From Pseudoduganella violaceinigra DSM 15887 (GTDB lineage: Bacteria; Pseudomonadota; Gammaproteobacteria; Burkholderiales; Burkholderiaceae_D), in the NCBI RefSeq assembly GCF_000425385.1, contig NZ_AUDI01000001.1:496001-560000 (forward strand): a stretch of 64,000 nt of DNA, given 5' to 3'. A program made the position numbers and the translations under genes. Position 1 is the first letter of the stretch. Each line of letters starts with the position of its first letter. Under the pieces are notes generated by a model. It saw nothing but the letters and a program-made list of their open reading frames with translations. It had not been told where the DNA came from and did no database searches. Below are positions 38,361 through 46,745 of the stretch, one piece after another.

Positions 38361-38860
38361 ACGGTCCTCGCTTGATCCGATAACAGTTCTTGCAGCGCGC
38401 CCCGGGCGCGCGCCAGCCGGCTGGTCAGGGTGCCGACCGGAATATCCAGCACCTCGGCAGCCTCTTTATACGGCAAGCCTTCCACCAGCACCAGGCCGAC
38501 CACCAGACGGTGCTCTTCGCTCAGGAGGCTGACCGCTTTTTGCACCGCCATGCGCTGCTGGTGGGCTTCGGCAAAGTCGTCGCCCACATGCGCCCCCTCC
38601 TCTTCCGGCGCGAACAGGTCGCTGCGGCGGGAGCGGGCGCGCACTTCGTCGATCCAGGCATTCTTGATGATGCGGAACAGCCAGCTGTCCAGGCGGGTAC
38701 CGGCCTGGTAGGAGCTGCTGTGCACGATAGCGCGCTCCACGGAGAGCTGGACCAGGTCGTCCGCATCCTCGCGGTGCCAGGCCAGCGTACGGGCAAAGCG
38801 CCGCAGTCGCGGCAGCAGTGTGGCGATTTCGTCGTGCAGGGCTGTATCGTTGTCCATCAT
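38357..38860 (-). CDS. ECF-type RNA polymerase sigma factor
   Basis: About 167 residues. Region 2 (LARTLAWHREDADDLVQLSVE-like, SWLFRIIKNAWIDEVRAR) and region 4 (LLSEEHRLVVGLVLVEGLPY, VLDIPVGTLTSRLARAR) are complete; there is no region 1.1 or 3. The frame extends to ATG 38905, but the internal MMDNDTALHDEI start at 38860/38857 fits related sigma factors. Neither start has a good ribosome site. It is divergent from the secreted subtilase gene, 90 bp away, which may be its target. Confidence 0.88.
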   Translation of the reverse strand: MMDNDTALHDEIATLLPRLRRFARTLAWHREDADDLVQLSVERAIVHSSSYQAGTRLDSWLFRIIKNAWIDEVRARSRRSDLFAPEEEGAHVGDDFAEAHQQRMAVQKAVSLLSEEHRLVVGLVLVEGLPYKEAAEVLDIPVGTLTSRLARARGALQELLSDQARTV

Positions 38861-38950
38861 AGGGTGGATAACGAACGGGGTGGGGATTTTATTCCCACTG
38901 TCCATCGTTAATACAGAATAGATACCGATTGCCTATATTATCATCCGACC

Positions 38951-40276
38951 ATGCCAAGCCTGCGCCCTTCTCATCCCCTGTTGCATCCTTGCCGCTGCCT
39001 GCTGCTTGCCCTCGGTCTGCTGGCCGGCGCCGGACCGGCGGCGGCGCAAATCGGCCTGCCGCAGCTGCCCGGCGGCCTGCCCGCGCGCCTGGGGGACAGC
39101 GGCATGCTGCGCGACAGGCTGCGTGAGCGGCTGCTGGATACCGCCGAACTGCCCGGCAAGCTCCCCCTCGATCAGCTGCGCCAGGCCGCCATCGGCGATT
39201 TGATGCAGCGGCACCGCGCGCAGCTGGAAGCGGATCCCTCCGGCTTGCCGATCGTACGGCGCGAGATCCTGGCCTGGTCGCCGTCCGCCGCCGGCCTTGC
39301 CGCGGCAGCCGCCGCCGGGCTGGAAGTAGCCAGCCGGCGGGAGATGGCCGAAATCGGGCAGGTGCTACTGGCATTACGGGTACCGGAAGGCGTCGCCACA
39401 GCCGACGCGCTGGCCGCCTTGCGCGCGGCCGATCCGGACGGCGTCTACGATTTCAACCACGTCTATACAGGCGCTGCGGCCGGCGGGTCCGGCGCGGCCG
39501 CCATGCCCGCCGCCGGCACAGGGGCCGGCGGGGGCGGACGCATCGGCCTGGTCGACAGCGGGGTCGATGAACGGCATGAAGTATTCCGGGAAGCCCGCAT
39601 CGTACACTGGGGATGCGACGGCGCCGCCATGCCGGCGCCGCACGGCACGGCGGTCGCCGCGCTGATGGTCGGCAGGTCCGGGCGCTTCAGCGGCGCCGCG
39701 CCTGGCGCCACGCTGTACGCAGCCGACATCTATTGCGACCAGCCCACCGGAGGATCGGCCAGCCAGATCGTGCAGGCGCTGGCCTGGCTGGCGAAGGAAC
39801 AGGTGGGCGTCATCAATATCAGCCTGGTCGGCCCGCCCAACCAGATGCTGGGCCGCGCCGTGCAGGCCATGCTGGCGCGCGGCCACCTGCTGGTGGCGGC
39901 GGTCGGCAATGACGGTCCTGCGGCGCCGCCGCTATATCCGGCCAGCTATCCCGGAGTGGTCGGCGTCACCGGCGTCGATCCCAAGCGCCGCCCCCTGCCG
40001 GAAGCTGCGCGCGGTCCGCAAGTGATGTTCGCCGCGCCGGGCAGCCAGATGGCAGCAGCGGCTATCGGCAGCCCGCCCTATAAGCTGGTGCGCGGAACGA
40101 GTTTCGCCGCACCGCTGGTGGCGGCGCTGCTGGCGCCCAAACTGCCCTCGCCGTCCGTGGCGCAGGCCGCGCAAGCCTTGTCCTGGCTGACCGCCGCCGC
40201 CACGCCAGGCGGCGAAGGAACCGGCCGTGGGCTGGTCGGCGAAAACCTGCGCGTCGCGCCGTCCGCATTCCGCTGA
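38951..40276 (+). CDS. Secreted S8-family (subtilisin-like) serine peptidase
   Basis: A 441-residue exported protease. Signal peptide (to about AAAQ33), a pro-region of about 160 residues, a Gly/Ala-rich linker, then the catalytic domain with IGLVDSGVD (Asp202), PHGTAVAALM (His231), VAAVGNDG (oxyanion Asn320) and RGTSFAAP (Ser384). All triad residues are present. The chain ends soon after the domain. It is divergent from the ECF sigma/anti-sigma pair and followed at 95 bp by the Ala/Gly-rich secreted protein, so the four genes may form one regulated secretion unit. Confidence 0.92.
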   Translation: MPSLRPSHPLLHPCRCLLLALGLLAGAGPAAAQIGLPQLPGGLPARLGDSGMLRDRLRERLLDTAELPGKLPLDQLRQAAIGDLMQRHRAQLEADPSGLPIVRREILAWSPSAAGLAAAAAAGLEVASRREMAEIGQVLLALRVPEGVATADALAALRAADPDGVYDFNHVYTGAAAGGSGAAAMPAAGTGAGGGGRIGLVDSGVDERHEVFREARIVHWGCDGAAMPAPHGTAVAALMVGRSGRFSGAAPGATLYAADIYCDQPTGGSASQIVQALAWLAKEQVGVINISLVGPPNQMLGRAVQAMLARGHLLVAAVGNDGPAAPPLYPASYPGVVGVTGVDPKRRPLPEAARGPQVMFAAPGSQMAAAAIGSPPYKLVRGTSFAAPLVAALLAPKLPSPSVAQAAQALSWLTAAATPGGEGTGRGLVGENLRVAPSAFR

Positions 40277-40371
40277 AAAATATTTTTCGAGGGATGGAAG
40301 AAATCCCGAATCCCACTCGTTCTCTGTATGAAAGCGGCGGATTTCCCGCGGCCAGACTAAGGAGAACTGAC

Positions 40372-41316
40372 ATGAAAACCAATATCGCAACCATCATCCG
40401 CGCTGCCTTGATCACTGCCGCCAGCGCCGCCTCCATCGCCCAGGCCGGTCCGCTCGGCGGTGCGCTGGGCGGCAATATCGGCGGCGCGCTCGGGGGCAAT
40501 ATGGGCGCCATGCGCGGCGGGATGGCTGGCGGCATGGCTGGCAACGTGACCGGCAGCACCATGCGCGGCAGCCGTGCCGGCGCCGATATCGCCGGCACGG
40601 CTGCAGGCAATGCCGGCGCAAGCGCTTCGCCTGCGGCCGCGCTGGATTCCGCCGCAAGCAGCGCCGCCCAGCAGGGCATGCAGGCGAACGGCGCGGCAAG
40701 TGGCGCGGCCGGCCTGGCCGGCAACCTGGCGCATGGCGCAGGAGCTGCCGGCGGCAATGCCGATGGTGCCGCCCATGGCGCAGCGGGCAGCCTGGCCGGC
40801 GGTGCCAACGGCGCCGCGAATGCTGCAGTCAATCGTGCCGAAAGCGGCATCGCGGGCAGCGCGGACGGAGCGTCCGCCCTCGATGGCAAGGTGGCGCGCC
40901 ACGCTGCCGCAGCAGCCCGCAGCGCGCAAGGCACGGCAAACGGAGCACCAGGCGGTGTGGCAAATAGTGCCGCGACGGGCGGCGAACAATCCGGTTCGGC
41001 CGCTGGAAAAGCCAATGGCGCGTCCGGGCTGGGCGCCAGCCTGGCGCGCGGCACGAACGCCGTCGACCTCGGTGCGGACGGCGCGTCGGGCGGCTCCGCC
41101 AATGCATCGGCCAACCGTTCCGGTGCCAGCGGCGCGGCGCACGGCAAGGCAAACGGCACGGCCAGCGGTTCCGCATCCGGGGGCAAGGCGCCCCGCAGCG
41201 ACGGCCAATCGGCCTCGCAGCCGGCGCCGAAAAGCGCCTCCGCAAACGCCAGCATGAACGCCGGTTTCAACGTCCAGGCAGGAAAAAACGCCGCCGTTGA
41301 AGGCTCCGCGCAGTGA
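40372..41316 (+). CDS. Ala/Gly/Ser/Asn-rich secreted low-complexity protein
   Basis: A 314-residue protein with signal peptide MKTNIATIIRAALITAASAASIAQA. The mature part is almost entirely Ala, Gly, Ser and Asn, with loose repeats such as GGALGGNIGGALGGNMG near the start and many short GxANGA-type units later. There are no Cys and few charged residues, which suggests an extended or amyloid/silk-like chain. The start ATG 40372 has AAGGAG 8 nt upstream. No family is recognised. Both strands stay open over most of its length because of codon composition. It lies behind the subtilase. Confidence 0.7.
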   Translation: MKTNIATIIRAALITAASAASIAQAGPLGGALGGNIGGALGGNMGAMRGGMAGGMAGNVTGSTMRGSRAGADIAGTAAGNAGASASPAAALDSAASSAAQQGMQANGAASGAAGLAGNLAHGAGAAGGNADGAAHGAAGSLAGGANGAANAAVNRAESGIAGSADGASALDGKVARHAAAAARSAQGTANGAPGGVANSAATGGEQSGSAAGKANGASGLGASLARGTNAVDLGADGASGGSANASANRSGASGAAHGKANGTASGSASGGKAPRSDGQSASQPAPKSASANASMNAGFNVQAGKNAAVEGSAQ

Positions 41317-41429
41317 CGTTACGACTTGGGACGGAGCGTCGCAAAAGCTTAAACTATTCAAGCTTCCGCCAAAAATCCGCCCCAATTTCGTGGCGAGCCA
41401 GTCACTATATGGTCTTCTTCAAAAAAGGG

Positions 41430-41458
41430 TGCACACTTTTTTCAATTAATGTGCTAAT
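41430..41458 (+). promoter_or_regulatory. Promoter of the HU gene
   Basis: TGCACA (41430-41435), 17-bp spacer, GCTAAT (41453-41458) with an extended -10 TG. Leader of about 25 nt to the start. Confidence 0.45.
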
Positions 41459-41488
41459 CTGCGCGCTCCATTAACCAAGGAGGTAGTA

Positions 41489-41776
41489 ATGAAAAAAGGC
41501 GAACTGATTGCAGAATTTGCGAAGCGCACCGAAATGTCTGGCGCAGCCGCTAACGAAGCAATTAACACCCTGATCGCGATCGTTACCGAGCGCCTGAAAA
41601 AGGGCGACACCGTTGGCATCACCGGTTTCGGTACTTTCTCCGTCGCCAAGCGCGCCGCCCGTAAAGGCCGTAACCCAGCCACCGGCGAAGCGATCAAGAT
41701 CGCTGCATCCAAGACCCCTAAGTTCTCGGCTGGCGCAACCCTGAAAGCCGCTGTGAACCCAACCAAGAAGAAGTAA
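41489..41776 (+). CDS. HU-family DNA-binding protein
   Basis: A 95-residue nucleoid protein. MKKGELIAEFAKRTEM begins the helical body; the beta-arm signature GFGTFSVAKRAARKGRNPATGE is complete, and the C-terminus is Lys-rich (NPTKKK). It binds DNA as a dimer with little sequence preference. A near-perfect Shine-Dalgarno (AAGGAGGT) indicates high expression. A long hairpin terminator follows. Confidence 0.95.
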   Translation: MKKGELIAEFAKRTEMSGAAANEAINTLIAIVTERLKKGDTVGITGFGTFSVAKRAARKGRNPATGEAIKIAASKTPKFSAGATLKAAVNPTKKK

Positions 41777-41796
41777 TTCTTCGGGCATACCGCCAG

Positions 41797-41850
41797 AACG
41801 GCGGTTCAAGGCTGGCCTGAGCGGCTTGCCTTGAACCGCCGTTTTCTATT
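41797..41850 (+). terminator. Strong intrinsic terminator of the HU gene
   Basis: A perfect 16-bp stem (41797-41812 with 41828-41843; arm AACGGCGGTTCAAGGC) with a 15-nt loop, then TTTTCTATT. Confidence 0.85.
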
Positions 41851-41886
41851 CTGCGCCGCACTTTTCCACACCAGGCCATTCGATCC

Positions 41887-42930
41887 ATGCGCACCTTTCT
41901 CGCCCTCGTTACAGCGGTTTTCCCTCTGTTTGCTGCCGCTTTCAGCCCCACCGGTCTGCAGTTCTCCCGCAACCAATGGGAGCTCGCCTGCGATAACACC
42001 GGCACCTGCCGCGCCGCCGGTTATGGAGGCGGCGACGGCGGCGAGCATGGCGTCTCCGTCCTGCTGACGCGCGCGGCAGGCCCCGGCCAGCCAGTCAGAG
42101 CAACCGTCAGACTTGCCAAGTATGGCGAAGACGCAGTGGTCGATACCTTGCCGGCAAAGTTCAGTCTTGAGCTTTCCATTAACGGCCAGGAGCTCGGCAC
42201 GCTTGCATTCGACCGGGAGGCTCCGACAACGGAGCTGTCGCAGCAACAGGTCAATGCCCTGCTGGCCGCGCTGCCCGGAAACGCGGAGATCGAAATGAGT
42301 CTCGGGGATCACGTCTGGCAATTGTCCGACCAGGGCGCAGCGGCGGTGCTGTTGAAAATGGATGAATACCAGGGCCGGCTCGGCACCATTGGCGCCCTGG
42401 TCCGCAAGGGCAAGAACCCGGAAACCAATGTTCCGCCTGGTGTACCGGTGCCCAGCTTCACCCCGGCACCAATACCCAAGGCGCAGGCCGGCGACGCGGG
42501 CTTCGCCGCCCGCCATGAAAAGGCCCTGATGAAAGCTTTGCGCGCATCAACCACGCAAGAGGACTGCGAAGAGCTGTTCGATGAGCGCGAAGTGACCGCC
42601 CTGACGGCGGTGCGGCTCTCACCGTCCAAAATGCTGGCACACATCGCCTGTTGGCGCGCCGCCTACAATGCCGGGGGCGGCTACTGGATCGTCAACGACC
42701 GCCCGCCATTCCAGCCAGTACTGGTGACGACCAGCGGCACCGATTCGGATACCGCCACCATCCGCGAACAGCACAAGGGCCGCGGGCTGGGCGACTGCTG
42801 GTCCTCCATCACCCGGGGCTGGAACGGCAAGTCGTTTGAGATCATCGAACAATCCACCACCGGCATGTGCAGGCTGATCGCACCCGGAGGGCCATGGTCG
42901 CTGCCCACCGTCGTGACGAAAGGAAGGTAA
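41887..42930 (+). CDS. DUF1176 domain exported protein
   Basis: A 347-residue protein with signal peptide (MRTFLALVTAVFPLFAAAF) and a two-part DUF1176 fold: an N-terminal domain (LQFSRNQWELACDNTGTCRAAGY, LLTRAAGPGQPVRA) and a C-terminal half (TALTAVRLSPSKMLAHIACWRAAYNAG, GLGDCWSSITRGWNGKSFEI). Conserved Cys pairs probably form disulphides in the periplasm. Function unknown in the family. It stands alone after the HU terminator. Confidence 0.87.
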   Translation: MRTFLALVTAVFPLFAAAFSPTGLQFSRNQWELACDNTGTCRAAGYGGGDGGEHGVSVLLTRAAGPGQPVRATVRLAKYGEDAVVDTLPAKFSLELSINGQELGTLAFDREAPTTELSQQQVNALLAALPGNAEIEMSLGDHVWQLSDQGAAAVLLKMDEYQGRLGTIGALVRKGKNPETNVPPGVPVPSFTPAPIPKAQAGDAGFAARHEKALMKALRASTTQEDCEELFDEREVTALTAVRLSPSKMLAHIACWRAAYNAGGGYWIVNDRPPFQPVLVTTSGTDSDTATIREQHKGRGLGDCWSSITRGWNGKSFEIIEQSTTGMCRLIAPGGPWSLPTVVTKGR

Positions 42931-43014
42931 TTGGAGCCTATACTCTAAGGATTCAGTACTTTTCTTTGTATGATTGCGCATCACTCACATCACACACCTA
43001 AACCGAGGTAAAAC

Positions 43015-43266
43015 ATGAGCCTGCAAGAACAGTTTGACCAAGCAATGGCCGATTCCAAGAACCTGCCGGAACGCCCAGACAACATGACCCTGCTGAAGAT
43101 TTACGCCCTGTTCAAGCAAGGTTCGGCAGGCGACGCCACCGGCGAGCGTCCAGGCATGACCGATTTCGTCAACCGCGCCAAGTTCGACGCATGGGCGGCA
43201 CTGGCCGGCACCAGCCAGGACGACGCGAAACAGCAGTACATCGACCTGATCGAAAGCCTGAAGTAA
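43015..43266 (+). CDS. Acyl-CoA-binding protein
   Basis: An 83-residue four-helix ACBP: LQEQFDQAMADSKNLPERPD, MTLLKIYALFKQGSAGDA, FVNRAKFDAWAALAGTS and AKQQYIDLIESLK. The acyl-CoA-binding Tyr/Lys pattern is kept. It buffers cytoplasmic acyl-CoA esters. GAGGT precedes the start. PHA-related genes lie nearby, but a direct link is not shown. Confidence 0.95.
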   Translation: MSLQEQFDQAMADSKNLPERPDNMTLLKIYALFKQGSAGDATGERPGMTDFVNRAKFDAWAALAGTSQDDAKQQYIDLIESLK

Positions 43267-43495
43267 TCCCCTCGCGGGAGCCACCCAGGCCGCATTGCGC
43301 TGGCTGCTGGTTCCCGTCCTTAATTCGCCCAGACCTTCGCGGCTACCGCGTAGCTGAAAGGTTCTCAGACCGGCTGTGGCTTACTGATCGTCTTCAGTGT
43401 GTTCGCCCCATTCAACTTCCCGCTCGCTTCCGCGATAGTCATCGTTCCATGCTAGAGTTGCGCTTTTCGCAAGCCTATCTTTTGCATTGAATCGC

Positions 43496-44026
43496 ATGGC
43501 ACCAGAATTACGCAGCACGGCATCCCCGCGCACGCCAGCATTGATCCGTCCCGCAGTAGCGGACGACCTGGACGCCATGTGGGAGATTTTCCAGCCTCTG
43601 CTTGAAGGCGGCGACGCCTTTCCTTTCGGGGCGGGTTTCGCAAAATCGACTTTCCAGCTGCATTGGTTCAGCAACCACCCCGCCTACGTCGCCTGCGAAG
43701 GCCGGCAAATCGTCGGCATGTACAAGATGGGCGCGAACTACCCGGACCACGGCGCCCATGTCGCCAGCGCCACCTATGCCGTAGCGGCGCAGGCGCAAGG
43801 CAAAGGCATCGGCCGCGCGCTGGTCGAACACAGCCTGGCGCAGGCGCGAGGCGAAGGATTTCTGGCAATGCAGTTCAATTACGTCGTCAGCACGAACGAA
43901 GCGGCCATGGCGCTATACCGCAAGCTGGGCTTCAAGATCGCCGGCACTTTGCCGCAGGCATTCCGTAACAAGGAACGTGGACTGGTTGACGCCTACGTGT
44001 TACACCGCTTCCTGGGGGATGCATGA
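43496..44026 (+). CDS. GNAT-family N-acetyltransferase
   Basis: A 176-residue acetyltransferase: LIRPAVADDLDAMWEIFQPL start, the acetyl-CoA loop AAQAQGKGIGRALVEHSL (Q/RxxGxG/A), and the C-terminal NEAAMALYRKLGFKIAGT. Substrate unknown. ATG 43496 is chosen over TTG 43487. Its stop overlaps the start of the next gene by ATGA. Confidence 0.9.
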   Translation: MAPELRSTASPRTPALIRPAVADDLDAMWEIFQPLLEGGDAFPFGAGFAKSTFQLHWFSNHPAYVACEGRQIVGMYKMGANYPDHGAHVASATYAVAAQAQGKGIGRALVEHSLAQARGEGFLAMQFNYVVSTNEAAMALYRKLGFKIAGTLPQAFRNKERGLVDAYVLHRFLGDA

Positions 44027-44634
44027 GACAGTTGCTTCTCCTATTGTTCTGGCTAGCGCAGCCCGCAGCATGGGCCCAGGCGGCGCCTGCCTCGCTGGTC
44101 AACGAGGTAAATGCCAACCGGGACTGGACCGCCGACCTGGCAACGTGCCCGGCGGACCTGCTGCCCACTACACACGCGCATGAATACAGGAGCGACGTGC
44201 GCCAACAATGCGAATCCGCCCAAAGCCAGGCAGCCTGCCTCGCAGCCTGCAAAGCCGGTGAAGCCGAGCATTGCTACTGGCTGGGGAATGCGGTGCAAAG
44301 CGCATCGGACAATGAGAAGGCTGCGGACGTGTTGTTCCAGCGGGCCTGCCGCTTGGGAATCCCTTCTGGCTGCACCAACCGCGCCACCAGGATGATGCCC
44401 ACGTCGAAGGATTTTCCGAAGGCGGCAAGCTGTCCTGCACGCACTTTCGAACGCACCTGCGCCGCCAAGGACACCTGGGGATGCGCGATGCGCGGTTTGA
44501 TCCTGAGCCGCGACAAAAGTGATCCCCGCAACAAGGAACGAGCCTTGGAAGCGCTGAAGAAAGCCTGCCAGTTTGGCGAGGCGGACGCGGCCTGCCGTGC
44601 CGCCACATCGCTGCGCAAGGAACTACAACGATGA
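44023..44634 (+). CDS. Cys-rich secreted Sel1-like repeat protein
   Basis: A 203-residue exported protein with signal peptide MRQLLLLLFWLAQPAAWAQA. It has repeated Cys pairs (CESAQSQAACLAACKAGEAEHCYWLG, CRLGIPSGC, CPARTFERTCAAKDTWGCAMRG, CQFGEADAAC) spaced as in Cys-rich Sel1/Hcp-like helical repeats, where each repeat is closed by a disulphide. No enzymatic motif. It overlaps GNAT upstream and the decayed DUF1801 gene downstream by 4 nt each, so the three were one operon. Confidence 0.7.
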   Translation: MRQLLLLLFWLAQPAAWAQAAPASLVNEVNANRDWTADLATCPADLLPTTHAHEYRSDVRQQCESAQSQAACLAACKAGEAEHCYWLGNAVQSASDNEKAADVLFQRACRLGIPSGCTNRATRMMPTSKDFPKAASCPARTFERTCAAKDTWGCAMRGLILSRDKSDPRNKERALEALKKACQFGEADAACRAATSLRKELQR

Positions 44635-44937
44635 AGAAAGGTATTCCGGCGCAGAATGCGGACGCCTATGTGGCGGGCACGACTTCACGGCAGCGCTGCG
44701 TGCGGCGGTGAAGGAAGCCGCGCCCGCACTGGAAGAGCGGATCAAGTATTGCTGATCCGCGCCGAAGCGGAACGCGTCCTGCTCGGTATCTGGCATGGCA
44801 AGCGCCTGCTGCATATCGAGCCGCGCATGACCGGCGGCGGCAAGTATGAACTGCGTACGAGGGAATTGCGGAGGGACACTCCGCTCAAGCACGCGACCGC
44901 CCTGCAACTGGTGCGCGCGGCGATCGCTCTGGCTTAA
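44631..44937 (+). pseudogene. Decayed DUF1801-type gene, split over three frames
   Basis: Three consecutive pieces in three different forward frames together look like a DUF1801 protein. They are MKKGIPAQNADAYVA (from ATG 44631, stops after 26 codons), then HDFTAALRAAVKEAAPALEERIKY (frame of 44573-44755), then VLLIRAEAERVLLGIWHGKR through KYELRTRELRR to the stop at 44937. Compared with the family pattern as I know it, the GHLVYFANGP-type core between the second and third piece and part of the first junction are missing. That points to two small out-of-frame deletions. A sequencing error is less likely with two lesions and lost residues. Confidence 0.7.
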
Positions 44938-45215
44938 GCCGGGGCGAATACCGAGCGCATCTTCTCGGCCACCTTGCCTTCAATGGCGCTCTTGAAGGCG
45001 CCCATCAGGAAGCCCAGTTTGATATTCATATGGGCCGCGCTGTCGGCCAGGGTCAGCGTGCCTTCCACGCCGCTGCGGCCAAACTTCAGGGTATCGCCCT
45101 GCCATTGGCAAGCCAGGTCGAATTCCTTGGCGATACGTTGTGCCACTTGTTCTGCTGCTGCGCGCGCTTGCGCAGGTTCCAGGCTGTGGGCCTGGGTGAT
45201 GTTGATGTCCGCCAT
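44934..45215 (-). CDS. Polyhydroxyalkanoic acid system family protein
   Basis: A 93-residue protein of the PHA_gran_rgn family: ADINITQAHSLEPAQARAAAEQVA, FDLACQWQGDTLKFGRSGVEGTL, and MNIKLGFLMGAFKSAIEGKVAEKM. The family is found with PHA granule genes; its exact role is not known. It is convergent with the DUF1801 remnant. A PHA depolymerase lies 3.6 kb away. Confidence 0.88.
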   Translation of the reverse strand: MADINITQAHSLEPAQARAAAEQVAQRIAKEFDLACQWQGDTLKFGRSGVEGTLTLADSAAHMNIKLGFLMGAFKSAIEGKVAEKMRSVFAPA

Positions 45216-45335
45216 ACTCTGCTAATCGAAAAGCACAAAGGCGCTATTTTAACGCACACGCCTTTGCGCAGGATCAAAGGGCGCCGTCGCGGACAGGGTA
45301 ACCATGGCCATTCAACCGCCCTTGGGAGAGTGATT

Positions 45336-46745
45336 ATGGATGAGAATATGTGCATGACGATGCCTGTCAGCTTTGTGCCGACGCCCTCCGCCCTATATCG
45401 CGCGCATCGCAAATCCGCGCAACTGCTGCAACAGCCCAGCCTGCCACGCCTGAAAGATAGCGCCTTTCCCACCCGTCCCGCCGCCGCACCGCCCGCCGGT
45501 GCGCGCATGCTGATCTGGAAGCAGGACCCCTCCGTCACCGAGCTTGGCGCCCGCAAGATTTTCCTGCCGGGCGTGATCCTGGAAGGCCCGCGCGACGCCC
45601 GCATCACCTACGGCAAGCCCGGCATCGCCCCGGTCAGCCCGAATGCCTTCGGCGACTTCATCATGGCGCCCGATACCGACCAGTTCGACGCCGTGCACGC
45701 CTTCGCCGTGGTGCGCATGACCCTGACCATGTACCAGCGCGTGCTGTCGCGCGCCGACCAGGGCGCGCCCCTGCCCTGGGCCTGGAACAGCGGCAACAAC
45801 ACCGACCCGCTGGAAGTGTTTCCGCACGGCTTGCCGAACGTCATGAACGCCTACTACAGCCGCAACGACCGCGCGCTGAAATTCGGCGACTTCGTGCCAA
45901 CCGGGGCGGCGGAGCGCGTGTTCACCTGCCGCTCCTTCGATATCGTTTCGCACGAAACGGGGCACGCCGTGCTGGACGGCCTGAAACCGCAATGGATCCT
46001 CAACAGCGCGCCGCCGCAGACCGGCGGCCTGCACGAATCGTTCGGCGACCTGACGGCGATTTTCGTCGCCCTGTCCCAGCTCGACCAGGTGGAAGCGGTG
46101 ATCGCCCAGACCAAGGCCGACCTGCACGACAAGACCTTCCTGGCCGATATGGCCGAACAGTTCGGCCTGGCGCTCGGCCGCCCGAACGGCCTGCGCAATG
46201 CGGACAACGACCTCAAGCTGTCCGAAACCGGCAACGAGGTGCATGCTATTTCGCAGGTGTTCACGGGCGCCATCTACGACATCCTGGCCGATATCTTCTC
46301 CGTCGAGCGGGCGCCCGGCGTGCGCGACGACGCTGCCTGCCTGCACGGCGTGGCGGGCTATCTGTGCAGCCTGGTGCTGCGCTCACTGATAGCATCGCCC
46401 GATGCCAACGCCAAATACGCCGACGTGGTGAACCAGATGCTGCGCATCGTGCAGGAAGACGGCAAGCCGGTCGAATACGCCAACTTCATCCGCAACCGCT
46501 TTGCACTGCGCGAAGTCGTGGTTTCGCCGGTGCCGCTGACCGAAGACCAGCCGCAAAACCTGGAACTGCCGGCCATGGTGGAGGACGCGCCGGACGCGCG
46601 CCAGGACCGCCGCGCCTGCTGCGGTACCATGAACCACGCCGAGTACTTCGACCTGGAAGGCGTGCTCGTTGCCGAACGCCAGGCCCTGGCCGCCTGGTGT
46701 AAAACCTACGGAACCCGCCACGGGGGACTAACCGTCGCACAATGA
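45336..46745 (+). CDS. M4-like (protealysin-type) zinc metallopeptidase without signal peptide
   Basis: A 469-residue gluzincin-like peptidase. The zinc motif is SHETGHAV (His206, Glu207, His210) and the third-ligand motif GLHESFGDLTA (Glu234, Asp238) follows 28 residues on. Upstream, NAYYSRNDRALKFGDF resembles the conserved NAY-GDG segment of M4 enzymes. There is no signal peptide, as in protealysin-like proteases. The C-terminal third is not recognised. Start ATG 45336 has GGGAGAG upstream; the longer frame back to 45030 overlaps the PHA-system gene antisense. Its stop overlaps the ATG of an emfourin-like inhibitor gene. Confidence 0.78.
   Translation: MDENMCMTMPVSFVPTPSALYRAHRKSAQLLQQPSLPRLKDSAFPTRPAAAPPAGARMLIWKQDPSVTELGARKIFLPGVILEGPRDARITYGKPGIAPVSPNAFGDFIMAPDTDQFDAVHAFAVVRMTLTMYQRVLSRADQGAPLPWAWNSGNNTDPLEVFPHGLPNVMNAYYSRNDRALKFGDFVPTGAAERVFTCRSFDIVSHETGHAVLDGLKPQWILNSAPPQTGGLHESFGDLTAIFVALSQLDQVEAVIAQTKADLHDKTFLADMAEQFGLALGRPNGLRNADNDLKLSETGNEVHAISQVFTGAIYDILADIFSVERAPGVRDDAACLHGVAGYLCSLVLRSLIASPDANAKYADVVNQMLRIVQEDGKPVEYANFIRNRFALREVVVSPVPLTEDQPQNLELPAMVEDAPDARQDRRACCGTMNHAEYFDLEGVLVAERQALAAWCKTYGTRHGGLTVAQ

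Noticed and set aside
44573..44755. 60-codon ORF as an independent small gene
   Set aside because: It overlaps the end of the Sel1-like gene, and its useful part is the middle piece of the DUF1801 remnant.
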